Assembly (NCBI GenBank): GCA_019307165.1
Contig: JAFDKD010000222.1
Location: 1 to 5,878 of the forward strand
DNA length: 5,878 nucleotides
From: Deltaproteobacteria bacterium
Lineage (GTDB): Bacteria; Desulfobacterota; DSM-4660; Desulfatiglandales; Desulfatiglandaceae
Direction of reading: 5' to 3'
A model generated the notes under the pieces. That model worked only from the letters and a program-made list of their open reading frames with translations, was not told the DNA's origin and did not search any database. Below, piece after piece: positions 1 to 3,983 of this stretch. Made by a program: the position numbers and the translations under genes. The stretch's first letter is position 1, and each line of letters starts with the position of its first letter.

Positions 1-2
1 TC

Positions 3-269
3 GATCCGCTCATCGGGGGGCGCTATCTATGGAAGATGGCCGACAAGTGGACCATGATCCTGAGGGGCGACATCGGCGGTTTCGGCATCGGGTCCGATTT
101 TGCCTGGCAGGCGGTGGGCATGATCGACTTTCAGCCGTGGAAACATGTGTCGTTCATCGCCGGTTACCGGGCGTTGGATATGGATTACGAATCGGGGAGC
201 GGCCTCGACGCATTCAAATACGACGTGCTCATGCACGGCCCCGTGCTGGGTATCAATTTTCGCTGGTAA
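3..269 (+). CDS. Outer-membrane beta-barrel protein, C-terminal part (5' truncated by window)
   Basis: The reading frame is open from the window edge, starting DPLIGGRYLWKMADKW, and ends at TAA 267-269, so only about 88 C-terminal residues are visible. They alternate short amphipathic strands with turns: RGDIGGFGIGSDF, then a WQAVGMIDFQPW strand, GYRALDMDY, and a final strand ending GINFRW. The 'DP-x-GGRY ... RGD-x-GGFG-x-GSD ... GYR' pattern is familiar from Gram-negative outer-membrane barrel proteins of the OmpA/OmpW-like porin type. A C-terminal aromatic residue (W) is the expected BAM recognition signal. No specific substrate can be read from this fragment. An internal ATG at 36 exists but cuts the conserved GGRY strand, so the true start lies upstream of the window. 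The next gene begins 33 bp downstream on the same strand, which suggests co-transcription. Confidence 0.75.
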   Translation, partial: DPLIGGRYLWKMADKWTMILRGDIGGFGIGSDFAWQAVGMIDFQPWKHVSFIAGYRALDMDYESGSGLDAFKYDVLMHGPVLGINFRW

Positions 270-302
270 GGAATTCATATTGACATAACCTATGACCGAA
301 AA

Positions 303-1067
303 ATGGAGGGATCGTATGCTGAGAAAAAATGTTTACTTTTTGTGGCCTTCATTACGGCGATGGTCTGCTGTCCGGCATTTACGGCATCAGCCGCCGATGC
401 CCCCGTCATCGATACCAAAGCGGACCAAGTGTTGCGGCAGATGAGCGATTACGTGGGATCCCTCGGGCAGTTCCGGGTTCATCTGGAAAACAGCGTGGAC
501 ACCTTTCTCGATTGCCGGCAGATGATCCAGCTTTCCCGAAGCGTGGATATTTTTGTCAAGCGTCCGAACAAATTTCGCGCGAATATCAACGGCGATCTGG
601 TTGCGCAGGAATTCTACTACGACGGTGCGACCATCACCTTGTCTGGAAAAAGGGTGAATTTTTATGCCACGCTTGACGCTCCGGAAACCCTTGAGGAGGC
701 CATGGATTATGCTATCAATTCTTACGGTCTCATCGCCCCCGGGGTCGATCTCATCGACAAGAATTCCTATGAGGTGCTGACCGCGGAAGTGATATCCGGG
801 TCCTACGTTGGATTGAGCACCATTTTCGGCGTGGAATGCCACCACCTGGCATTCAGGGGAGAAGCGACAGACTGGCAGATCTGGATCGAAAACAGTCAAA
901 AGTCTCTCCCGAAAAAGATCGTCTACACTCGAAAATTGATCGCCGGCGCGCCGCAATTCACGGCGATTCTCTCGGGCTGGGACGAAACGCCCATAAAGGA
1001 TGATGTATTCACGTTTACAGCACCCGAGAATGCAGAGAAGATCGATTTTCTCCCCCCTGGACAATAA
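303..1067 (+). CDS. DUF2092-family periplasmic protein (LolA-like fold expected)
   Basis: The 254-aa product has a Sec signal peptide: a KKCLLFVAFITAMVCC hydrophobic stretch, then TASA with cleavage expected near residue 30. The mature part matches the DUF2092 (COG3900-type predicted periplasmic protein) pattern as I know it. It opens with a QVLRQMSDYVGSL helix, then SVDIFVKRPNKFRANINGDL, FYYDGATITL, NFYATLDAPETLEEAMDY, CHHLAFRGEATDWQIWIE (about 178-196) and a C-terminal AILSGWDETPIKDDVFTF block. The fold resembles LolA/LolB lipid-binding half-barrels; the function is unknown, with envelope lipid or lipoprotein handling as an inference. The ATG at 303 is the only near start in this frame but has no Shine-Dalgarno. 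The GGAGGG just inside the gene is spaced for ATG 316, which is out of frame, so the annotated N-terminus is doubtful. It sits between a barrel gene and a small secreted-protein gene on the same strand. Confidence 0.85.
   Translation: MEGSYAEKKCLLFVAFITAMVCCPAFTASAADAPVIDTKADQVLRQMSDYVGSLGQFRVHLENSVDTFLDCRQMIQLSRSVDIFVKRPNKFRANINGDLVAQEFYYDGATITLSGKRVNFYATLDAPETLEEAMDYAINSYGLIAPGVDLIDKNSYEVLTAEVISGSYVGLSTIFGVECHHLAFRGEATDWQIWIENSQKSLPKKIVYTRKLIAGAPQFTAILSGWDETPIKDDVFTFTAPENAEKIDFLPPGQ
305..318 (+). promoter_or_regulatory. Strong ribosome binding site plus ATG that conflicts with the DUF2092 frame
   Basis: GGAGGG (305-310) is followed after five bases by ATG 316-318, a near-ideal initiation site. 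From this ATG the frame reads M-L-R-K-N-V and is not the DUF2092 frame. One extra A in the run at 324-329 would give M-L-R-K-K followed by CLLFVAFITAMVCC, a textbook signal peptide. This points either to an indel in the sequence or to a slippery A-tract controlling the start. Confidence 0.6.
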
Positions 1068-1087
1068 ACAAATCCTGCCAAAATACT

Positions 1088-1095
1088 AAGGAGGT
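1088..1095 (+). promoter_or_regulatory. Ribosome binding site of the small secreted protein gene
   Basis: AAGGAGGT lies five bases before ATG 1101 and is an almost perfect anti-Shine-Dalgarno match. It fixes the start of the downstream gene, which lies only 33 bp after the DUF2092 stop codon, and suggests efficient translation from a shared message. Confidence 0.85.
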
Positions 1096-1100
1096 CCCAC

Positions 1101-1460
1101 ATGAATCGCTTAGTCCCAGGTTTCCGCACGACGGTTGTATTTTTTGTCTTTCTTATACTGGGGTTCATCCTGGAGGTTCCCCTTCCCGAAATGCCGATCA
1201 ACATCGCGGTCAAGGATGCCGAGGCGCGCATCGGCCGGCCCGCCACTCCGGGCAGCGTGGCAGGTGTTCGCCGCAGGACCCGCCGCAGAACCGTGGTCGT
1301 AACCGCTGCCGTCATCGGCAGCAGGCACTATGCGCTCCCAAGTGGATGTCCGAAGGTCATCCATGGTGGGGTCACCTACTACTCATGCGGCGGCTGCTAT
1401 TACAAACCCTACTATGAGGGAACCCAGGTGGTCTACGTGGTGGTGGAAGAGCCTGAATAG
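1101..1460 (+). CDS. Small secreted or envelope protein, basic then Tyr/Gly/Cys-rich; function unknown
   Basis: The 119-aa product starts with an uncleaved signal anchor or signal peptide (TTVVFFVFLILGFILEV, residues about 10-26). A strongly basic stretch follows, RRRTRRRTVVVTAAV (about 57-71). The C-terminal module is YALPSGCPKVIHGGVTYYSCGG, then CYYKPYYEGTQVVYVVV. The 'GC-x-x-V-x-x-GGVTYY-x-CGG-x-YY-x-PYY-x-G-x-x-VYVVV' pattern resembles short periplasmic or surface proteins of the DUF6515-like kind, often found near envelope genes. That comparison is from memory and not tested. Three cysteines in the module could form disulfides in the periplasm. The start is set by a strong Shine-Dalgarno. 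The gene follows DUF2092 by 33 bp on the same strand, so it is probably the last gene of the left envelope unit. No enzymatic motif is seen. Confidence 0.75.
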   Translation: MNRLVPGFRTTVVFFVFLILGFILEVPLPEMPINIAVKDAEARIGRPATPGSVAGVRRRTRRRTVVVTAAVIGSRHYALPSGCPKVIHGGVTYYSCGGCYYKPYYEGTQVVYVVVEEPE

Positions 1461-1568
1461 TGAAGCCAGGGGCACTGCGATCACCAGGACCTCAGATCAA
1501 AGCGAGTGTTCAGTTTCTTGATGTTTCTCTTTTCTCTGGCGGAGTCTGGAACCCCTAGACAGGCACCG

Positions 1569-1596
1569 GTTGTTACTATTCCCGTCGGGTAGCAAC
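1569..1596 (+). repeat. Imperfect inverted repeat / hairpin
   Basis: GTTGTTAC (1569-1576) pairs with GTAGCAAC (1589-1596) over eight positions with one G-T wobble, around a 12-nt loop containing CCCGTCGGG. No T-run follows, so an intrinsic terminator is unlikely. It could be a weak RNA structure at the end of the left operon. Confidence 0.4.
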
Positions 1597-1647
1597 GAGA
1601 CTTGTAAGGCTTGGACAGAGATTTTCTCACCTAAATTTGTTAATAAC

Positions 1648-1682
1648 AGTGTCCGATGGCCATATATGGCTGTGTTGACACT
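1648..1682. repeat. Nested inverted repeat around a perfect 12-bp palindrome
   Basis: AGTGTC (1648-1653) and GACACT (1677-1682) form an outer six-base pair arm. Inside lies the perfect palindrome GCCATATATGGC (1659-1670). TTGAC (1675-1679) and GTCAA (1685-1689) form a further small inverted repeat at the edge. It could be a regulator binding site or the trace of a mobile-element end. No protein partner can be named. Confidence 0.45.
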
Positions 1683-1726
1683 CAGTCAATGACAACTGGA
1701 ATCTGATCACGCGCACCCTCCTATTC

Positions 1727-1744
1727 AGGGGACCCAGGGGACCC
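1727..1744. repeat. Tandem duplication of a 9-mer
   Basis: AGGGGACCC is present twice without a gap (1727-1735 and 1736-1744). The second copy runs directly into the first GAA-triloop hairpin. It may be part of a dispersed intergenic repeat family. Confidence 0.6.
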
Positions 1745-1783
1745 GCGCCGAAGGCGTGGGAAGTCTGTGCGAAGCACTGAGAC
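1742..1783. repeat. Two consecutive GAA-triloop hairpins (REP-like or structured RNA)
   Basis: Hairpin 1 pairs CCCGCGCC (1742-1749) with GGCGTGGG (1753-1760), eight pairs with one wobble and loop GAA. Hairpin 2 pairs GTGC (1767-1770) with GCAC (1774-1777), again with loop GAA, and its stem continues with GTCT (1763-1766) against AGAC (1780-1783) past a two-base TG bulge. Two compact stems with the same loop, two bases apart, just upstream of a promoter suggest a REP-type repeat or a structured RNA. No T-run follows on the + strand. Confidence 0.5.
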
Positions 1784-1805
1784 AAATTCCGATGAATCAA
1801 GCGCC

Positions 1806-1834
1806 TTGACAAAATGCATTCTCAACTGTACATT
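1806..1834 (+). promoter_or_regulatory. Sigma70-type promoter of the Phd/VapC-like module
   Basis: The -35 box TTGACA (1806-1811) is a perfect consensus match. It is followed by exactly 17 bp and a -10 box TACATT (1829-1834, 4 of 6). Transcription would begin near 1841, about 20 bases before the antitoxin ATG. The -10 box lies inside the TGTACA operator, so a bound antitoxin-toxin complex would block RNA polymerase. Confidence 0.75.
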
Positions 1835-1844
1835 TAGGTGTACA
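1827..1844. promoter_or_regulatory. Paired TGTACA operator, YefM-YoeB-like geometry
   Basis: TGTACA occurs at 1827-1832 and again at 1839-1844, each a palindrome, with 12 bp between centres. The paired TGTACA cores with 12-bp spacing are the arrangement described for the E. coli yefM-yoeB operator. The site covers the -10 box and the presumed start point. It is therefore the likely autorepression site for the downstream Phd/YefM-family antitoxin. The motif is seen directly; the binding is inferred. Confidence 0.7.
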
Positions 1845-1847
1845 AAT

Positions 1848-1853
1848 AAGGAG
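1848..1853 (+). promoter_or_regulatory. Ribosome binding site of the antitoxin
   Basis: AAGGAG (1848-1853) precedes ATG 1862 by eight bases. It supports this start and implies stronger translation of the antitoxin than of the TTG-started toxin. Confidence 0.8.
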
Positions 1854-1861
1854 AGATTGCC

Positions 1862-2095
1862 ATGAAGACCGTCACATTCACCGATTTCCGGAAAGGGGCA
1901 TCCGGTTTCATCACGGAAGTGGAACACGGGGAGAGGCTCATCCTTTTGCGCCGCGGAAAGCCGGTAGCGGAGATCATCCCGTTCACAGACGATCTCCGCC
2001 AAACACCCTCATGGAAGCAACCCGGAACCCTTCTGCAAATTCGCGGAAGCGACCTGTCGTCGGCCATCCTGGAAGAGCGTGAGGCGGGCCATTGA
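1862..2095 (+). CDS. Type II antitoxin, Phd/YefM family
   Basis: The 77-aa protein has the Phd/YefM DNA-binding N-terminal domain. It starts with VTFTDFRKGASGFITEVEHG and continues with ERLILLRRGKPVAEIIPF (residues about 4-41), in which the R-R-G-K-P-V-A segment is the family hallmark. Residues after about 45 are the expected flexible, toxin-wrapping tail (SWKQPGTLL, then SDLSSAILEEREAGH). It should neutralise the toxin encoded immediately after and repress the shared promoter with it. The start has a good Shine-Dalgarno and lies about 20 bases after the predicted start point. The stop TGA overlaps the toxin's TTG by four bases (TTGA), giving translational coupling. The tail-coding sequence recurs in imperfect form at 2582-2609. 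Confidence 0.92.
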   Translation: MKTVTFTDFRKGASGFITEVEHGERLILLRRGKPVAEIIPFTDDLRQTPSWKQPGTLLQIRGSDLSSAILEEREAGH

Positions 2096-2532
2096 GAGTC
2101 ACGGTCGATTCGTCCGCATTTGCCAAAAGATACGTCCGGGAACACGGAAGCGACAGACTCGAAAGCCTGCTGCAGCGCACGTCCGACTTATCGCTCTGTG
2201 TCATTCTCATACCTGAAATCATTTCCGGGCTGAATCGAAGGCTTCGGGAAAGCACCCTGGGGGTGAGGAATTACCGAAAGGCCAAAGGGCAATTGCTGGA
2301 TGATGTCCGCGACGCGACGATCCTTCAGATCACGCCTGCAGTCGTCTCCCGATCGGTCAGGCTGCTGGAAAGCAATGCCCTCCGCGCCATGGACGCCCTG
2401 CACATCGCATGCGCCCTTGAATGGCGTGCGGATGTGTTCGTCACCTCGGACCTGAGGCAGCTGGCGGCGGCCGGGAAAGCCGGGCTTCACGCCGAATACA
2501 TCGGGCGTCGAAACGAAATCCCTGAAAGGTGA
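2092..2532 (+). CDS. Type II toxin, PIN-domain ribonuclease (VapC-like)
   Basis: The 146-aa protein has the four acidic residues expected for metal binding in a PIN endoribonuclease. They are D6 (VTVDSSAFAKRY), E42 (LIPEIISGLNR), D101 (LRAMDALHIACAL) and D120 (FVTSDLRQL). The MDALHIA and F-V-T-S-D-x-R-Q segments are typical of the VapC-like PIN group. The expected role is Mg2+-dependent RNA cleavage in the cytoplasm, blocking translation when the antitoxin is lost; the RNA target cannot be read from sequence. Translation starts at TTG 2092, overlapping the antitoxin stop (TTGA). No ATG fits, since the DSSAF motif begins only five residues in. The stop TGA overlaps the following small ORF start by one base (TGATG). 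Pairing a Phd/YefM antitoxin with a PIN toxin is common. Confidence 0.93.
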   Translation: MRVTVDSSAFAKRYVREHGSDRLESLLQRTSDLSLCVILIPEIISGLNRRLRESTLGVRNYRKAKGQLLDDVRDATILQITPAVVSRSVRLLESNALRAMDALHIACALEWRADVFVTSDLRQLAAAGKAGLHAEYIGRRNEIPER

Positions 2533-2627
2533 TGGGGGACAGGTTTTTCTCTCGCCAATACGCTAAGATAAAAAATATTAGCCTGGAAGAGCTTGAGGCA
2601 GACCACCGAAGGACACGGTCGTCATGA
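2532..2627 (+). CDS. Candidate 31-codon small ORF coupled to the toxin and to the next gene
   Basis: ATG 2532 opens a frame of 31 codons ending at TGA 2625-2627, too short for ordinary gene calling. Its start overlaps the toxin stop by one base (TGATG) and its stop overlaps the next gene's start by four (ATGA), so it exactly bridges the two. The product begins MGDRFFSRQYAKIKN and ends ISLEELEADHRRTRSS. The LEELEADH part resembles the antitoxin tail LEEREAGH at both protein and DNA level. AAAGG (2525-2529) is only two bases from the ATG, so initiation would depend on coupling. It may be a small peptide, a translational coupler, a decayed antitoxin tail, or chance. Confidence 0.4.
   Translation: MGDRFFSRQYAKIKNISLEELEADHRRTRSS
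2582..2609 (+). repeat. Imperfect second copy of the antitoxin 3'-end sequence
   Basis: The 23 bases at 2582-2604 match 2068-2090, inside the antitoxin gene's end, at 20 positions. Both begin CCTGGAAGAGC and continue TGAGGC after one changed base. The likeness fades afterwards: CATTGA in the antitoxin gene against CACCGA here. Both copies are read in frames giving LEE-x-EA-x-H. This suggests a duplicated and degraded antitoxin tail, or a recombination scar. Confidence 0.5.
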
Positions 2628-3145
2628 CGAAATCCAAGAAAAAGCAAAAAAGCAAAAGAAAACCGGCCCCGTTGCCCCCCAAACGACGCCGGCCGATCCT
2701 CATTCCGTTGATTGCGGCGGCGGCCGTGGCCGCGGCGCTGCTGTTTTACACTTTTCGTTCCAACGGACCGGAAAAAGAGGCCGTTTCCTCCACTGAACAG
2801 GCCAAAAGCCCGGCCCCTGTGATAACGGAGAAAACCGCCGACTTCAGGGAACTGGTAGGCCGCTGGGTCCGGCCGGACGGCGGGTATGTCATTGAAATCC
2901 GCTCCATCGGAGCGGGCGGGCACATGGATGCCGGCTATTTCAACCCCCGCCCTATTCACGTGTCCCGGGCCGAGGCGTCGTTGAAAGGGGACATCCCGCA
3001 AGTGTTCATCGAACTCCAAGGCAAGGGGTACCCCGGGTCGACCTACACGCTGCTTTACAACAGGGAACAAAAGGTGTTTGTGGGCACATACTACCAGGCG
3101 GCCATGGGCAGGAACTTCGAGGTCATATTTGTCAGGCAAGAGTGA
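2624..3145 (+). CDS. Conserved single-pass inner-membrane protein, periplasmic domain of unknown function
   Basis: The 173-aa product has a very basic cytoplasmic N-terminus (KSKKKQKSKRKP), then a single transmembrane helix at about residues 24-44 (PILIPLIAAAAVAAALLFYTF). A low-complexity linker follows (about 45-70), and then a periplasmic domain of about 100 residues. That domain starts LVGRWVRPDGGYVIEIRS and includes AGYFNPRPIHVSRAEA, YPGSTYTLLYN and FVGTYYQAAMGRNFEVIF. The 'GRW-x-RPDGGYVIEI' and 'YPGSTYTL-x-Y' strings look like a widely conserved uncharacterised proteobacterial protein, with a lipocalin-like beta fold possible (inference from the GRW opening and strand pattern). GAAGGA (2608-2613) is about ten bases upstream. 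Its start overlaps the 31-codon ORF, so it may be read through from the toxin-antitoxin promoter. It is bracketed by two toxin-antitoxin modules. Confidence 0.78.
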   Translation: MTKSKKKQKSKRKPAPLPPKRRRPILIPLIAAAAVAAALLFYTFRSNGPEKEAVSSTEQAKSPAPVITEKTADFRELVGRWVRPDGGYVIEIRSIGAGGHMDAGYFNPRPIHVSRAEASLKGDIPQVFIELQGKGYPGSTYTLLYNREQKVFVGTYYQAAMGRNFEVIFVRQE

Positions 3146-3159
3146 TTGGAAGCGACATT

Positions 3160-3188
3160 GTGCCCACCCTTAAATGACACTTGGGCAC
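3160..3188. repeat. Inverted repeat between convergent genes
   Basis: GTGCCCA (3160-3166) and TGGGCAC (3182-3188) are perfect inverted copies with a 15-nt loop. They lie in the 85-bp gap between the + strand membrane-protein gene and the - strand toxin gene. This is the right place for a shared terminator, but neither strand has a T-run and the loop is long, so the function is open. Confidence 0.4.
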
Positions 3189-3230
3189 TGACAAGTTTCC
3201 AGATCAGAGCGGAGGGTGGAAGGTTTCTGC

Positions 3231-3602
3231 TCAGTTGCCCGCTTGGGCGTTGAGTTTTTGGTCAAAGCTGAGCAAGGGTATGCCAAGCATCCTGCTGAGA
3301 TATAGATAACTGGCATCGTAGGCCGTCATTCGGGTTTCCAGTGCCAGGATGGCGGTTTCCGCATAGTCCACCTCTATCCATTGGATGTCCATTTCCAGAA
3401 CCATACTCAACGCTTTCAGTATCGCTTCTGCCTGCTCTGGGTGCAGTTCGATTTTCTTAACCGCGACGCTGGCCAGTTCGTACCCCAACAGGGTGGGGGC
3501 AATCAGGTCGTGCCCTTTGAGAAGCATTTCAGCTTCAGAGGACCTCGGTTCCCCAAATGCGAGCGCGGCCAGCACAGAGGTATCCACCACCCTACTTGCC
3601 AT
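3231..3602 (-). CDS. Type II toxin, PIN-domain ribonuclease (VapC/FitB-like)
   Basis: The 123-aa protein is a compact PIN domain. Acidic residues are at the expected places: D7 (RVVDTSVLAAL), E42 (LLGYELASVAVKK), D96 (MTAYDASYLYLS) and D114 (LLSFDQKLNA). The V-D-T-S-V opening and the 'T-A-Y-D-A-S-Y' and 'S-F-D-x-K-L' blocks are typical of VapC toxins. It should cleave RNA in the cytoplasm when freed from its antitoxin. The start ATG (3602-3600) overlaps the antitoxin gene end by 11 bases. An AGGGAG motif lies about seven bases upstream inside the antitoxin gene. It differs clearly in sequence and length from the PIN toxin at 2092-2532, so the two are not a recent duplication. Confidence 0.92.
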   Translation of the reverse strand: MASRVVDTSVLAALAFGEPRSSEAEMLLKGHDLIAPTLLGYELASVAVKKIELHPEQAEAILKALSMVLEMDIQWIEVDYAETAILALETRMTAYDASYLYLSRMLGIPLLSFDQKLNAQAGN

Positions 3603-3825
3603 TTCTCAACTCCCTGACCAGTGAAGTCGCCTCATCCGGTGTCTTCAAACCAAGCAGGCTAATCCTCTTCCTCAGTTCAGAGGCAGACGGATAGCCGGGG
3701 CGCACAGCCTGCTCCAATATCGAAAGAAGCTCGCCCTGCAGGGACCTGTGCTTGCGCGAAGCCCTCATTTTGAGTCTGGCCACAATCTCATCCGGGACAT
3801 TTTTAACAGAAAGACTAACAGGCAT
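3592..3825 (-). CDS. Type II antitoxin, FitA-like ribbon-helix-helix
   Basis: The 77-aa protein starts MPVSLSVKNVPDEIVARLKM and continues with RASRKHRSLQGELLSILEQA. This is a ribbon-helix-helix (Arc/FitA-type) DNA-binding domain: the strand SLSVKNV, helix PDEIVARLKMRASRK and helix SLQGELLSILEQA. The C-terminal part (SASELRKRISLLGLKTPDEATSLVRELRNGK in pieces, about 46-77) would bind the toxin. I chose ATG 3825 over the longer frame start at 3870. GGAGGT sits seven bases before 3825, the extra 15 upstream residues do not fit the family, and they would run through the -10 box. It should neutralise the PIN toxin translated from the overlapping next gene and repress the shared promoter. Confidence 0.9.
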   Translation of the reverse strand: MPVSLSVKNVPDEIVARLKMRASRKHRSLQGELLSILEQAVRPGYPSASELRKRISLLGLKTPDEATSLVRELRNGK

Positions 3826-3832
3826 CTTGGCC

Positions 3833-3838
3833 ACCTCC
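3833..3838 (-). promoter_or_regulatory. Ribosome binding site deciding the FitA-like antitoxin start
   Basis: On the - strand GGAGGT stands seven bases before the ATG at 3825. The alternative upstream ATG at 3870 lies within the promoter, between the -35 and -10 boxes, so the shorter start is preferred. Confidence 0.8.
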
Positions 3839-3852
3839 GTGGTTCTAATATG

Positions 3853-3870
3853 ACACCATTTTAACACCAT
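3853..3870. promoter_or_regulatory. Direct-repeat operator candidate over the -10 box
   Basis: ACACCAT occurs at 3853-3859 and 3864-3870, 11 bp apart start to start, about one helical turn. Ribbon-helix-helix antitoxins usually bind short repeated sites in this position. The overlap with the -10 box would give autorepression. Binding is inferred only. Confidence 0.5.
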
Positions 3871-3886
3871 TCACTTATTGGGTCAA
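3858..3886 (-). promoter_or_regulatory. Sigma70-type promoter of the FitA-like/PIN module
   Basis: Read on the - strand, TTGACC (3886-3881, 5 of 6) is followed by 17 bp and TAAAAT (3863-3858, 5 of 6). Transcription would start near 3851, giving a 5' leader of about 26 bases with the Shine-Dalgarno in it. The -10 lies between two direct repeats that may form the operator. Confidence 0.75.
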
Positions 3887-3923
3887 GATATCCGATTTCG
3901 GTTCAAATTTTGTCAAATATGGA

Positions 3924-3970
3924 CATGCGCCCGTATCAATTCTATCGACCCTGGGGAAAATATGCGCATG
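3924..3970. repeat. Spaced inverted repeat CATGCGC / GCGCATG in the divergent region
   Basis: CATGCGC (3924-3930) and GCGCATG (3964-3970) are inverted copies separated by 33 bp. ATGCGCAT at 3962-3969 is itself palindromic. They lie between the antitoxin promoter and the porin promoter candidate, so a regulator could affect both. No known regulator is recognised. Confidence 0.35.
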
Positions 3971-3983
3971 GACTACCGTTCGA

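Larger units (their letters stand above)
1461..1861 (+). other. Repeat-rich intergenic region of about 400 bp
   Basis: No credible gene lies here on either strand. The longest reading frame, on the - strand around 1627-1812, has no family resemblance and mostly reflects the repeats. The region holds a wobble-containing hairpin (1569-1596), a nested inverted repeat with a perfect 12-bp palindrome (1648-1682), a 9-bp tandem duplication (1727-1744), two adjacent GAA-triloop hairpins (1742-1783), and the promoter and operator of the toxin-antitoxin genes (1806-1844). No convincing terminator with a T-run follows the upstream gene. Confidence 0.7.

Noticed and set aside
387..1064. 225-aa - strand frame opposite the DUF2092 gene
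   Set aside because: It is antisense to a gene with clear signal peptide and family motifs; its own translation has no recognisable domain.
1627..1812. 61-aa - strand reading frame in the intergenic region
   Set aside because: It runs through hairpins and a tandem 9-mer, has no family motif and no ribosome binding site, and overlaps the + strand promoter.
1461..1861. Insertion sequence or transposase remnant
   Set aside because: No transposase motif, no terminal inverted repeats of usual length and no clear target duplication are visible; only short repeats are.
2441..3139. 232-aa - strand frame opposite the toxin end and the membrane protein
   Set aside because: It spans two well-supported + strand genes antisense and has low-complexity composition with no domain pattern.
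3160..3188. Bidirectional intrinsic terminator between convergent genes
   Set aside because: The stem is only seven bases with a 15-nt loop and no T-run on either strand, so I list it only as an inverted repeat.
3826..3870. 15-residue N-terminal extension of the FitA-like antitoxin from ATG 3870
   Set aside because: It would begin upstream of the -10 box and lacks a Shine-Dalgarno, whereas ATG 3825 has GGAGGT and begins the normal family N-terminus.
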